Assembly: GCF_014117265.1 (NCBI RefSeq)
Contig: NZ_CP059833.1
Coordinates: 620,001 to 684,000, forward strand
Direction of reading: 5' to 3'
Length of the DNA: 64,000 bases
Origin: Corynebacterium hindlerae
GTDB taxonomy: Bacteria > Actinomycetota > Actinomycetes > Mycobacteriales > Mycobacteriaceae
In this document: positions 1-7,866 of the stretch, in pieces
Layout: each line of letters starts with the position of its first letter
Numbering within the stretch: position 1 is the stretch's first letter
The notes under the pieces: model-generated
What the model saw: only the letters and a program-made list of their open reading frames with translations
What the model was told of the DNA's origin: nothing
Databases searched by the model: none
Made by a program: the position numbers and the translations under genes

Positions 1-1088
1 CCCGGGGGCGCGAAAGTCCACACGATATCGCCAGTGAGGAGCGAATCGAAGCTGCGGTAGGAACTCGCCTCCAGGTCCAAGGTGGCGGCGGCAAGCGGCC
101 CATCGGCACCCATCGCGGCGGCCTCCCACCCGGCAGCCAGAAACTCTGCATCGGTTGCCTGCAAGTCAGTAACGCGGGTGCGGATTTTCTCAGGATTCAT
201 CAGCACCACATGGGTGCCCTGCGGCATCAGCTCCGGCAGGGTGCGCAGCGGAGTATCGACGAGCGCGGGTATCAACGCCTCCATGCCGTCGGCAGGCTGC
301 TTTTCACTGATTTTCGTTAAAAGCTCCACCAGGGCGGCGTTGCCGGTGTGCTGTGTGGCGAGCTCGCCAGCACGCTTTGCGACGCCGTCGTCAATCAGCA
401 ATTCCCGCGCCGGATACAGGTCAACCTGCTGCAGTTCCAGCTCAGGGATCGCACGCTGATCCGCCACGGCGAAGGGGCGGATGTCGGTGACCTCGTCGCC
501 CCAGAATTCCAAACGAACGGGCTGTTCCGCGGTGGTTGGAAAAACGTCAATGATCCCGCCGCGGGTAGCGAAGTCACCCTTGCGCGCCACCATGTCCACA
601 TGGTTGTACGCGCGAAACACCAGCTCACGGGTGAGCTCATCGAAGTCGTATTCGTTACCCTGCTCAATCGTCAGTGCCGCTCGCCCATTCGCCGTTTCCA
701 GAATCGGCTGACAGTAGCCCCGCGCAGCAGTGACTACAATCTTCAACTTGTCCAGGTTGTGCAGCACTTCTGCACGCTTACCGACGGTATCCAGTCCCGG
801 ACTCATCCGTTCATGAGGAAGTGTCTCCCAGCTGGGAAACCAAGCAACGGCGTCGCCAAGCATGGCCTTCAGCTCGGCAGTGAGGTCCTCCGCCTCCCGA
901 CCCGTTGCCACCACAGCAAGCACCGGCGCGCGCTGTGCCAAAGCCCCCAGCACCCAAGGTCGGGCCTGGTCAATCGCGGTGAGGTGGAGACACGACTGGC
1001 CAACATTAGCGAGGAGCCCTTTCAGCTTAGGATCCTGACCGGCAACTTTCAGCAGTCCTGCCAGCATCGGGGCGGTGGTCGAGCTCAC
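1..1088 (-). CDS. mfd: Transcription-repair coupling factor Mfd, N-terminal part
   Basis: This is the first ~362 residues of Mfd, the ATP-dependent translocase that removes stalled RNA polymerase and recruits UvrA. The gene runs off the left edge, so the RNA-polymerase-interaction and helicase domains are not visible. What is seen is the UvrB-like N-terminal module (for example SWETLPHERMSPG near residue 82, and TRGGIIDVFPTT). The start is a GTG preceded by an AGGAG box. Its GTGA overlaps the stop codon of the upstream TetR gene, so the two are probably co-translated. Confidence 0.93.
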   Translation of the reverse strand, partial: MSSTTAPMLAGLLKVAGQDPKLKGLLANVGQSCLHLTAIDQARPWVLGALAQRAPVLAVVATGREAEDLTAELKAMLGDAVAWFPSWETLPHERMSPGLDTVGKRAEVLHNLDKLKIVVTAARGYCQPILETANGRAALTIEQGNEYDFDELTRELVFRAYNHVDMVARKGDFATRGGIIDVFPTTAEQPVRLEFWGDEVTDIRPFAVADQRAIPELELQQVDLYPARELLIDDGVAKRAGELATQHTGNAALVELLTKISEKQPADGMEALIPALVDTPLRTLPELMPQGTHVVLMNPEKIRTRVTDLQATDAEFLAAGWEAAAMGADGPLAAATLDLEASSYRSFDSLLTGDIVWTFAPP

Positions 1089-1696
1089 TGTTCTCCTAGA
1101 TTAATCGTCGGGTCTTTTTCTAACCGTGCCAAACCATTCCAGCACAGATTAACAATATGGGCCGCCACCACTTCCTTCGACGGCTCCCGCACATCCAGCC
1201 ACCACTGCGCCGTACCAGAAATCATCCCCACCAGCGCCTGCCCATACAGCACCGCCATCTCGGGATCATTCCCCGTCTTCTCAAACGCATGCGCCAAAAT
1301 ATGCGACACCTCCGCGACAGTGTCATTCAGCAATGTCGAATAGGTGCGGTTCTCCCCCGGCGTCATGTCACGCACCAGGATCTGGAAACCGTCAGTACGC
1401 TCCTCAATGAACGTCAGCAACGCCAACGTCGCATTCTCAATCCGCTGTCTCGCCTTCGCAGGACCAAGCGCATCCGTGATCGTAGATTCAAGAGCCTGCA
1501 TCTCACGGTCTACAACCACCGCGTACAACCCCTCTTTGCCACCAAAATGCTCATACACCACAGGCTTAGAAACCCCCGCCCTAGCAGCGATTTCCTCCAC
1601 ACTAGACGCACCAAACCCCTTTTCCGCGAACACCGCACGACCAATATCGATAAGCTGCTCACGACGCTGTTTACCCGTCATCCGCTTCGAAGCCAT
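1085..1696 (-). CDS. TetR-family transcriptional regulator
   Basis: About 203 residues, the usual TetR size. The N-terminal helix-turn-helix is clear: residues ~10-55 include GKQRREQLIDIGRAVFAEKG, then the recognition helix GVSKPVVYEHFGGKEGLY. The C-terminal ligand-binding half is helical and not assignable to a ligand. I chose the ATG at 1696 (MASKRM) because an in-frame start 10 codons earlier adds only a non-conserved leader. The stop overlaps the mfd start by 4 nt, so it may be co-transcribed with mfd. Its targets are unknown. Confidence 0.88.
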   Translation of the reverse strand: MASKRMTGKQRREQLIDIGRAVFAEKGFGASSVEEIAARAGVSKPVVYEHFGGKEGLYAVVVDREMQALESTITDALGPAKARQRIENATLALLTFIEERTDGFQILVRDMTPGENRTYSTLLNDTVAEVSHILAHAFEKTGNDPEMAVLYGQALVGMISGTAQWWLDVREPSKEVVAAHIVNLCWNGLARLEKDPTINLGEQ

Positions 1697-1735
1697 GCAA
1701 TAAACCTTAACATCAGGGCAGGTCACACCCCATTA

Positions 1736-1763
1736 TTTGTTTTCCCACCACATGATGTAAAAT
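1736..1763 (+). promoter_or_regulatory. Candidate promoter of tRNA-Gln
   Basis: A TTGTTT-like -35 (about 1737) and a TAAAAT -10 (1758-1763) are separated by 15-16 nt and lie 24 nt before the tRNA. Spacing is slightly short, so this is only a plausible promoter. Confidence 0.3.
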
Positions 1764-1786
1764 CTGTAACGCAGCTTTGGCTGTGG

Positions 1787-1858
1787 TTCCCCATGGTGTA
1801 ATTGGCAACACTCCGGTTTTTGGTACCGTCATTCTAGGTTCGAGTCCTGGTGGGGAAG
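1787..1858 (+). tRNA. tRNA-Gln (anticodon TTG)
   Basis: A 72-nt cloverleaf can be drawn by hand. The acceptor stem TTCCCCA pairs with TGGGGAA and is followed by discriminator G. The D stem is GTGT/ACAC with an AATTGGCA loop. The anticodon arm CCGGT-TTTTGGT-ACCGT has one terminal C/T mismatch and places TTG at positions 34-36. The T arm is CTAGG-TTCGAGT-CCTGG. No CCA is encoded; the sequence continues with CT. It sits immediately upstream of a prophage remnant, a common integration position. Confidence 0.93.
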
Positions 1859-1870
1859 CTGTACAAAAAC

Positions 1871-1910
1871 ACCCGCTGAACTGGCTTTTTATGTCAATTC
1901 AGCGGGTTTT
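1871..1910 (+). terminator. Intrinsic terminator after tRNA-Gln
   Basis: A perfect 10-bp stem (ACCCGCTGAA / TTCAGCGGGT) is followed by TTTT, 12 nt downstream of the tRNA. Confidence 0.85.
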
Positions 1911-2130
1911 CCATACCTTGACCATCCTGCCGTGACCTGCCGTTTCCTGCCTCTTCCGGTAGGAAAAATAGTCAAAAAATAGTCACAAAACCACTCGAAC
2001 GCTGCAGCTCAGAAAATAAAAACCGGCCCCCAGCTATCCGGATTTCCCGAACAACTAGGGGCCACTTTCACCCGTGCACTTGATAATGTGACGCCTTTAA
2101 CAGCCCTTGAACACGGGCCGGGAGATAGAT

Positions 2131-2256
2131 CTAGTTCGGTGGAACTGAAACGTCTTGTGCGGTTGCTTGCTTCCAGATTTCGTTCGAGACCGATCGGGGT
2201 AAAAGATTAGTCCCGCCATCGCCACCGAGGAGGGACTTTTCGTTGTAGGTGGTCAT
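2131..2256 (-). pseudogene. Phage major capsid protein, N-terminal fragment
   Basis: A 41-codon reading frame starts MTTYNEKSLLGGDGGTNLLP and stops after VSVPPN. The opening is typical of HK97-type major capsid proteins of actinophages, which normally continue for ~300 residues. The start has a good AAGGA box and lies 32 nt after the scaffold gene, the normal scaffold-capsid order. The rest of the gene, and any integrase, is missing up to the tRNA, so this is read as a deletion remnant. The capsid identity rests on this short match and on its position. Confidence 0.6.
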
Positions 2257-2288
2257 CAGTTATTCCTTTCACTACCGGAAATTGATCA

Positions 2289-2792
2289 TTAGTTCGAGCC
2301 AACTCCTAGAATCGAGCGGGCTAGTTCGTCTCGGGACATCCCCGAGGTGTCCTTGCCCACCCCAGTGACTTTCGGCAACGCAGGGGTTTTGTTTGCCCAT
2401 GCCAGCAGCTGATCAGCAGCTGCTTCAAGGTCTTCCTTGGATCCTGCGTCAGGCAGAAGCGACACCGGCACCCCCTTCGACTGCGCTACATCTGCGCGGA
2501 GGGCCTTCGACTGGGCCGCCGACGCTTCTGTTTCGAGCGTCTTGATTCGTTCAAGCGCTTTGTCTAGCTCAGTTTTCGAAGCGTCCTCGATCTCCTTAAG
2601 CTTGGCTGCTTGAGGTTCCAGTTCCTTGACCTTCGTGCGGTACTTCGCGTTCTCACGGCGGAGCTTCTCGACGTACTCACGATCGAACGTGTCTTGCTGT
2701 TCTGGGGTGTGCTGCTTGTCGTTGACTCCGTCGTCCTGTTCCGAAGTATTCTCAGCGACGTGATCGTTCGTTGTTGACTCGTTGGTGTCCAC
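2289..2792 (-). CDS. Phage scaffolding protein
   Basis: A 167-residue acidic, coiled-coil-rich protein. A Gln/Glu/Asp-rich N-terminus is followed by a predicted coiled coil (~40-110, LRRENAKYRTKVKELEPQ). A C-terminal ADVAQSKGVPVSLLPDAGSK segment is typical of tailed-phage scaffold (GP20-like) proteins, which organise procapsid assembly and are then lost or cleaved. The start is the GTG at 2792, because AGGAGG lies 8 nt upstream; a longer frame to 2858 would run through a terminator hairpin. It precedes the truncated capsid gene. Confidence 0.72.
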   Translation of the reverse strand: MDTNESTTNDHVAENTSEQDDGVNDKQHTPEQQDTFDREYVEKLRRENAKYRTKVKELEPQAAKLKEIEDASKTELDKALERIKTLETEASAAQSKALRADVAQSKGVPVSLLPDAGSKEDLEAAADQLLAWANKTPALPKVTGVGKDTSGMSRDELARSILGVGSN

Positions 2793-2830
2793 TGTTGTTT
2801 CCTCCTGGGATTTTTTGATGTGGGCATGAC

Positions 2831-2863
2831 AAAACCCCACGTCCCAACCAGGGGACATGGGGT
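2831..2863 (-). terminator. Terminator between immunity-like gene and scaffold gene
   Basis: Read on the minus strand, a 12-bp stem (ACCCCATGTCCC / GGGACGTGGGGT) is followed by TTTTG. It separates the toxin/immunity-like pair from the scaffold-capsid genes, so the two pairs may be separate transcripts. Confidence 0.7.
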
Positions 2864-2869
2864 CTTGAT

Positions 2870-2918
2870 CGTGCGCTGTCGGGACTTGAACTCGGCGACC
2901 TACCGGCTAGGCAGCGCG
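2870..2918 (-). other. tRNA-like 3'-half fragment
   Basis: A GTTCAAGTCCC segment resembling a T-loop lies between GCGCTG and CAGCGC arms (an acceptor-like hairpin). The T stem does not pair properly and no D or anticodon arm can be drawn, so it is not a functional tRNA. It overlaps the stop codon of the small gene at 2907. It could be a degraded phage tRNA or a remnant attachment sequence. Confidence 0.35.
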
Positions 2919-3155
2919 GTTAAGAGTATCTAAAAACTCTTCAATTAATGGAGAGGTAAAGCCGCCGGTCAAAGTAGTAGTGAAATCGGCGCCGAAGACT
3001 TCCCACTGTAATGCTGACTCAATCAGCTCAAAGAAAGCCCCGTCCCACTCTCCTTCTTCGGCACTGCGCTGTGCTGCAGTCAAATCAGCATTAGAAGGAA
3101 ACAATGCTCTGAGACGATTGAACGTTTCACGGTATGCAAGCTCAGACTCGTCCAA
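2907..3155 (-). CDS. Small acidic protein, putative immunity protein for the EndoU-like toxin
   Basis: An 82-residue, strongly acidic protein (opens MDESELAYRETFNRLRALFP, contains AEEGEWDGAFFELIESALQW) with no recognised family. It starts with TTG 3 nt after the stop codon of the MuF-toxin gene. Its GGAGG box is embedded in the last codons of that gene, so translation is coupled. Size, acidity, single-copy position and coupling are what is expected of an immunity protein for the adjacent nuclease domain. That role is inferred from context only. The reading frame is intact. Confidence 0.6.
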   Translation of the reverse strand: MDESELAYRETFNRLRALFPSNADLTAAQRSAEEGEWDGAFFELIESALQWEVFGADFTTTLTGGFTSPLIEEFLDTLNRAA

Positions 3156-3158
3156 GTT

Positions 3159-4018
3159 TCACCTCCGATTCAATTGGTCTACTGGGTAGCTTTCTACGAA
3201 TATCAGCCTACCACCAGGTAGAACCGCCCATTTGGCATAGACTACGACTCCATCAATTTCTTTCCACACGCTTCGAGAATATTCTTTGCTGAGTACAGTA
3301 TCCGGTTTTTCGATTGTGTCTCGAACCGCGTTAACAACCTTTTGGTCTGTCCATTCACGTGGAAACGTTGATGCGCCTGACCGCTGCGTATCCCATCGAT
3401 GCCCATCCGCGAGACTCTCGTCGTGAGGCCAGCCGCTTCCATCCTTCTTTGGCTTGTCCCGCCACCCGTGCAGCACATGGCCCGGCATATTATCCAGAGG
3501 AGGCAGCTTCTCACCGGGAAACACCGTCGATAAGCCATCGCCCTTGTAACGAGGCAACCGCACGTATTTCAACCGTGGCCACATCGTGTCCTGCCCGGCC
3601 TGTTGCCTCGACGCATCGACCCACTGGCGCCAGTCCTTCACATCTGCAGGCCTGCCCAACTCACGGTCGAACACCTTGACTTGAGCCATCAAATCCTGAT
3701 TGATCTGAGGCAATGGAGCTCTACCGGTGACCTCGATAGCTAAGCAACGACAGTTGTCGTGATAGCGCCCAACTTCACCGAACACGGTCTCATGATCATA
3801 CACAGCACCTCGGGAACCCAACATGAGGCAAAACGCACACGCACCAGGCTCCGGCACACGCGCATACGCGGTTCCGGCTTTTAGGGTGCCCATCATCACG
3901 GTACGACGGGCTGGATCTGCAACAACCCTGTTCGTCACCCCCGCAGCTTTAAGAAAGCATTGGCCCGATCTGCCGAAGACTCATGGTCGCGCGCCCAATC
4001 TGGTCCCTCAGCCCAATT
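3159..4018 (-). pseudogene. MuF-type phage head protein with C-terminal EndoU-like toxin domain, frameshifted
   Basis: The open part (3159-3938, 259 codons from a GTG) begins inside a MuF minor-head domain: VADPARRTVMMG, a CAFC pair at residues 34-37 and YHDNCRC at 59-65. A linker follows. The C-terminal ~105 residues carry HVLHG (H154, H157), DGHRWD (H180), TFPREWTDQKVV and a final ESYPV, which fits the bacterial EndoU ribonuclease fold of polymorphic toxins. Upstream, the other frame encodes GPDWARDHESSADRANAFLK, a natural continuation of the MuF domain. The two frames join if one base is restored near 3945-3955, so the gene is frameshifted and lacks its N-terminus. The toxin part could still be made from the GTG at 3938. 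Confidence 0.62.
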
Positions 4019-4049
4019 TCGCAATCAAAACCGCGTTACCATCCATTTC

Positions 4050-5258
4050 ATGGATAATGAGTGCTTTAATGCCCGCAGGTTTGTTGGTGCCAATGGGTTG
4101 CAGAGCATTGGTGACCAGGTTGTGGCGGCGAAAACGGTACTTCCGTACATTTTGCATACCGCTGGTGCTCCGACGTTTTTCTCAGCGATGTTGGTGCCGA
4201 TTCGCGAGTCGGGATCAATGTTGCCGCAGGCTGCGCTGACGCCGTGGGTGGTGCGTCATGAGCGCCGAAAGATGATTTGGGTCTGGGGATCGGTTATCCA
4301 GGGGACCGCGGCGGCGGGGATCGCGGTCGCTGCGCTTTTCACCCGTGGTGTGTTGCTCGGAACGTTGACGGTGGTGCTGCTGGGCGTGTTGGCCGGTGGC
4401 CGAGCATTGTGTTCGATTGCGTCTAAGGATGTGCAGGGTCGCACGATTTCGAAGGGAAGCCGAGGCAAAGTCACTGGCACCGCGACAATGGCCGGTGGTG
4501 TTTCGGTGGTGGTAATCGGGGCGGCGTTGTTGGCGCTGGGCAGTACCCCACCGATGTTTTTGCTGGTTAGTTTGATTGGGGCGTCGGCGTGTGCGTGGCT
4601 GCTGGCTGGGGTTATTTTTCGGTCGATCAAGGAACCAGTTCCTGAAATCCCAGAACGGGCTCCTAACAATTGGCTGCGCGATTCATTGGAGACGCTTCGC
4701 GAGGATCGTAGCTTTCGCAGGTTTGTTGTTGTGCGTTCATTGTTGTTGGTGTCGGCATTGTCTCCTACTTTTTTGGTGATGTTGGCTCCAAGCAGTTTGG
4801 GGGCGTTTTTGCTCGCTAGCGGTGTTGCGTCGATCGTGGGAGGTCGGATCGCTGGTGTGTGGTCGGATCGGTCAAGTAAGGATGTCATGCGTTTTGGTGC
4901 TGTCTCAGCATCGGTGCTGTTGTTGGGTGTGCTGGCGGCTGACCGGTGGGCTGGTGAAGCGGTGAATGTGTGGTTTATTCCGCTCTCGTTTTTGATGTTG
5001 CATCTGATCCACACCGCGGTGCGGGTGGCACGTAAAACCTATGTGGTGGATATGGCCAAGGGTGAGAAGCGGACGCGGTATGTCGCGATTGCTAACTCGG
5101 CAATGGGCGTCATCTTGTTATTCGCCGGTGTGGTCTCTGGCGGGCTGTCGATGCTTGGCCCCCAGGCGGCGTTACTGTTTTTATCAGCCCTAGGAGTTGT
5201 TGGTTTTGTCGCAGCCCGAGGGCTTGATGATGTAAGTACCGGCCCGCGCGGGGCGTAA
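4050..5258 (+). CDS. MFS transporter
   Basis: About 402 residues with roughly 12 hydrophobic segments and no signal peptide. It resembles the multidrug or metabolite exporter branch of the major facilitator superfamily: an N-terminal [19 protein letters not shown] segment, and a cytoplasmic loop [11 protein letters not shown] after TM8 corresponding to the repeated MFS motif A. The start at 4050 ([11 protein letters not shown]) is the most sensible; the frame stays open upstream but reads non-conserved sequence antisense to the prophage remnant. No convincing ribosome-binding site is seen, so it may be leaderless. The substrate is unknown. The glmU gene follows on the same strand. Confidence 0.8.
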   Translation: MDNECFNARRFVGANGLQSIGDQVVAAKTVLPYILHTAGAPTFFSAMLVPIRESGSMLPQAALTPWVVRHERRKMIWVWGSVIQGTAAAGIAVAALFTRGVLLGTLTVVLLGVLAGGRALCSIASKDVQGRTISKGSRGKVTGTATMAGGVSVVVIGAALLALGSTPPMFLLVSLIGASACAWLLAGVIFRSIKEPVPEIPERAPNNWLRDSLETLREDRSFRRFVVVRSLLLVSALSPTFLVMLAPSSLGAFLLASGVASIVGGRIAGVWSDRSSKDVMRFGAVSASVLLLGVLAADRWAGEAVNVWFIPLSFLMLHLIHTAVRVARKTYVVDMAKGEKRTRYVAIANSAMGVILLFAGVVSGGLSMLGPQAALLFLSALGVVGFVAARGLDDVSTGPRGA

Positions 5259-5332
5259 ATTCCCACGCCAGTTTTTCCTGTGCGGTAGATTCATTGGGGT
5301 ATAAATCCTCGAATCCACATGATCGGAGACCC

Positions 5333-6799
5333 ATGAGCAACCCTGTTGCTGTAGTCATCCTCGCTGCTGGTGCTGGTACTCGTATGAAGTCCGCTAAGCC
5401 GAAGATGCTGCACGAAGTTGCTGGACGTTCCATGCTTTCCCACGCTCTGCATGCGGCGGCAGAACTAATGCCTGAGCATTTGATCGCTGTTGTAGGCCAT
5501 TGCCGTGATCAAGTTATCCCAGCTATCGAAGCCGAGACCGCAGCTCTGCCCGTTGCCGAAGTGAAGACGGCAGTGCAGGAGGAGCAAAACGGCACTGGCC
5601 ACGCGGTTGCGTGTGGGTTGGAGGCGCTTCCGCAGGATTTTCACGGGACGGTTGTAGTCACCACCTCCGACGTGCCGATGCTCAGTGGCGACGTTCTACA
5701 AGGCTTGATCGCCGAGCATGGCTCTGACGCTGCTGTCACAGTTCTTACCGCGAACATCGACAATCCGACGGGCTACGGTCGCATCGTCCGCGATGAGGCT
5801 GGTATCACCGCGATTGTGGAGGAGAAGGACGCTGACGAGGCCACCCGCGCGATCACCGAGATCAATTCCGGTGTGTACGCCTTCGATGCCGCGTTGCTGC
5901 GCGAGGCCATCACTAAGTTGGACACCAACAATGCTCAAGGCGAGTTCTACCTCACCGATGTCGTGGGCATTGCGCGTCGGCAAGGTAAGGTTGTGCGCGG
6001 GCACATGCTTGACGACGCCATGCTGATCGCCGGCGTGAACGACCGCGTGCAGCTCGCTGCAATGAATGCAGAAATGAACGCACGCCTGCGAGAAAAGGCG
6101 ATGCGTGGTGGCGCCACCCTTATTGATCCCGCGTCCACCTTCATCGATGTCCAGGTGAAAATCGGACAGGATGTTGTTATTCACCCGGGCACCCAGCTGC
6201 GTGGCACAACCGTCATCGGCGATGGCGTGGAAGTCGGTCCGGACACCACGCTGGTGAATGTCACTGTGGGTGATGGTGCCTCCGTGGTCCGCACCCACGC
6301 GTTCGACTCCGAGATCGGCCCGGAAGCGACCGTCGGACCGTTTACCTACCTGCGCCCTGGCACGAAGTTGGGTGCCAAGGGCAAGCTGGGTGGCTTTGTG
6401 GAAACCAAGAATGCCCAGATCGGCGAAGGGTCGAAGGTTCCGCACCTGACCTATGTGGGGGACGCAACGATCGGCAAGCATTCCAACATCGGTGCCTCTT
6501 CTGTGTTCGTCAACTACGACGGCGTGAACAAGCACAAGACCGTGGTGGGCTCGCATGTCCGCACTGGTTCCGACACGATGTTTATCGCTCCAGTGACCGT
6601 CGGTGACGGTGCCTACTCCGGAGCGGGTACAGTAATTAAGGACGATGTCCCGCCAGGAGCTCTCGTCGTTTCCGGTGGACGCCAGCGCAATATCGAAGGC
6701 TGGGTCCAGCGGAAGCGCCCAGGCACCGCAGCAGCCGAAGCGGCTGAGGCGGCTTTGCGGGATGCCGAAAACGCCAAAAACTCCGAGCAGGAAGGCTAA
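5333..6799 (+). CDS. glmU: Bifunctional N-acetylglucosamine-1-phosphate uridyltransferase / glucosamine-1-phosphate acetyltransferase
   Basis: 488 residues, full length. It makes UDP-N-acetylglucosamine for peptidoglycan and other envelope polymers in two steps. The N-terminal nucleotidyltransferase domain begins [20 protein letters not shown] (~5-25) and includes [12 protein letters not shown]. From ~255 on, a left-handed beta-helix of hexapeptide repeats carries the acetyltransferase site ([24 protein letters not shown] with the catalytic-type His). The C-terminus is an Ala/Glu-rich tail. The ATG at 5333 is preceded by GGAG. It forms an operon with prs, 11 nt downstream. Confidence 0.97.
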   Translation: MSNPVAVVILAAGAGTRMKSAKPKMLHEVAGRSMLSHALHAAAELMPEHLIAVVGHCRDQVIPAIEAETAALPVAEVKTAVQEEQNGTGHAVACGLEALPQDFHGTVVVTTSDVPMLSGDVLQGLIAEHGSDAAVTVLTANIDNPTGYGRIVRDEAGITAIVEEKDADEATRAITEINSGVYAFDAALLREAITKLDTNNAQGEFYLTDVVGIARRQGKVVRGHMLDDAMLIAGVNDRVQLAAMNAEMNARLREKAMRGGATLIDPASTFIDVQVKIGQDVVIHPGTQLRGTTVIGDGVEVGPDTTLVNVTVGDGASVVRTHAFDSEIGPEATVGPFTYLRPGTKLGAKGKLGGFVETKNAQIGEGSKVPHLTYVGDATIGKHSNIGASSVFVNYDGVNKHKTVVGSHVRTGSDTMFIAPVTVGDGAYSGAGTVIKDDVPPGALVVSGGRQRNIEGWVQRKRPGTAAAEAAEAALRDAENAKNSEQEG

Positions 6800-6810
6800 G
6801 CTGCGTCATT

Positions 6811-7788
6811 ATGACTGCACATTGGACCGAAAGCCAGAAGAACCTGATGCTGTTTTCCGGGCGTGCGCACCCGGAACTCGGCGAGGCTGTGGCTGAAGAA
6901 CTGGGTGTTGAGCTCACCCCGATGACCGCGCGCGATTTCGCTAACGGCGAGATCTTTGTTCGTTTCGAGGAGTCGGTACGTGGTTCCGATGCCTTCGTCA
7001 TCCAGTCCCACACTCAGCCGCTGAACAAGTGGCTGATGGAACAGCTGATCATGATCGATGCGCTCAAGCGTGGCTCCGCTAAGCGCATCACCGCGATCCT
7101 GCCGTTCTACCCATACGCTCGCCAGGATAAGAAGCACCGTGGCCGTGAGCCTATTTCCGCTCGCCTGGTTGCTGACCTGCTCAAGGCTGCTGGTGCAGAC
7201 CGCATCGTGTCCGTGGACCTGCACACTGACCAGATCCAGGGCTTCTTCGATGGCCCAGTCGACCACATGCATGCCATGCCTATCCTCACGGATTACATCA
7301 AGGCAAACTACTCGCTGGAAAACATCTGCGTGGTCTCCCCTGATGCCGGTCGCGTGAAGGTCGCAGAGAAGTGGGCGAACACCCTCGGCGATGCCCCGCT
7401 CGCATTCGTGCACAAGACCCGTTCCACCGAGGTAGCCAACCAGGTGGTAGCGAACCGCGTTGTCGGTGACGTCGCTGGCAAGACGTGTGTGTTGCTCGAT
7501 GACATGATCGATACCGGTGGAACTATTGCAGGCGCCGTCGGCGTGCTGCGTGAAGCTGGCGCTTCCGACGTGATCATTGCCTGCACCCACGGCGTGTTCT
7601 CCGAGCCAGCTCGTGAGCGTCTGTCCCAGTGCGGTGCGAAGGAAGTCATCACCACAGATACCCTGCCTCAGTCCACCGAGGGTTGGGACAACCTCACCGT
7701 GCTGTCCATCGCTCCGCTGCTGGCCCGCACGATCAAGGAAATCTTCGAAAACGGTTCCGTGACTACCCTTTTCGAAGGCCAAGCCTAA
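6811..7788 (+). CDS. prs: Ribose-phosphate pyrophosphokinase
   Basis: 325 residues, standard length. It converts ribose 5-phosphate and ATP to PRPP for nucleotide, His, Trp and NAD synthesis; in corynebacteria PRPP also feeds decaprenylphosphoryl-arabinose synthesis. Visible motifs are the N-terminal LFSGRAHPELGEAVAEELG, the metal-binding DLHTDQIQGFF, and the PRPP loop VLLDDMIDTGGTI near residue 225. It follows glmU by 11 nt. A strong hairpin follows the stop codon. Confidence 0.97.
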   Translation: MTAHWTESQKNLMLFSGRAHPELGEAVAEELGVELTPMTARDFANGEIFVRFEESVRGSDAFVIQSHTQPLNKWLMEQLIMIDALKRGSAKRITAILPFYPYARQDKKHRGREPISARLVADLLKAAGADRIVSVDLHTDQIQGFFDGPVDHMHAMPILTDYIKANYSLENICVVSPDAGRVKVAEKWANTLGDAPLAFVHKTRSTEVANQVVANRVVGDVAGKTCVLLDDMIDTGGTIAGAVGVLREAGASDVIIACTHGVFSEPARERLSQCGAKEVITTDTLPQSTEGWDNLTVLSIAPLLARTIKEIFENGSVTTLFEGQA

Positions 7789-7800
7789 AAGCTGCCTTCA

Positions 7801-7857
7801 TCTCCCTATCGGGTTGGGTGTTTTACCATGGGGTAACTCAACTCGATAGGGAGATTT
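7801..7857 (+). terminator. Long hairpin after prs that also covers the leader of the next gene
   Basis: TCTCCCTATCG (7801-7811) pairs perfectly with CGATAGGGAGA (7844-7854), with further inner pairing (TTACC/GGTAA), followed by TTTCTC. It is a likely prs terminator. The only purine-rich ribosome-binding candidate of the next gene (GGGAGA, 12 nt before its ATG) forms the 3' arm, so the hairpin could also block translation of read-through transcripts. Confidence 0.7.
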
Positions 7858-7866
7858 CTCATTTCT

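Larger units (their letters stand above)
2131..4018 (-). mobile_element. Prophage remnant (head morphogenesis module)
   Basis: Four phage-type reading frames on one strand follow the usual head order: MuF protein, small gene, scaffold, capsid. They are truncated at both ends and lie 270 bp from a tRNA gene. No integrase, terminase, portal or tail gene is present. Interpreted as the decayed remainder of a siphophage inserted at or near tRNA-Gln. Confidence 0.7.

Noticed and set aside
348..1343. A 331-codon plus-strand frame covering the mfd start and the TetR 3' end
   Set aside because: It crosses two well-supported minus-strand genes and shows no family features.
2870..2918. A functional phage tRNA
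   Set aside because: Only a T-loop-like segment and an acceptor-like hairpin exist; D and anticodon arms are absent and the T stem is mispaired.
3960..4049. N-terminal extension of the MFS transporter
   Set aside because: This stretch is antisense to MuF remnant sequence and does not look like MFS; the ATG at 4050 fits the family length.
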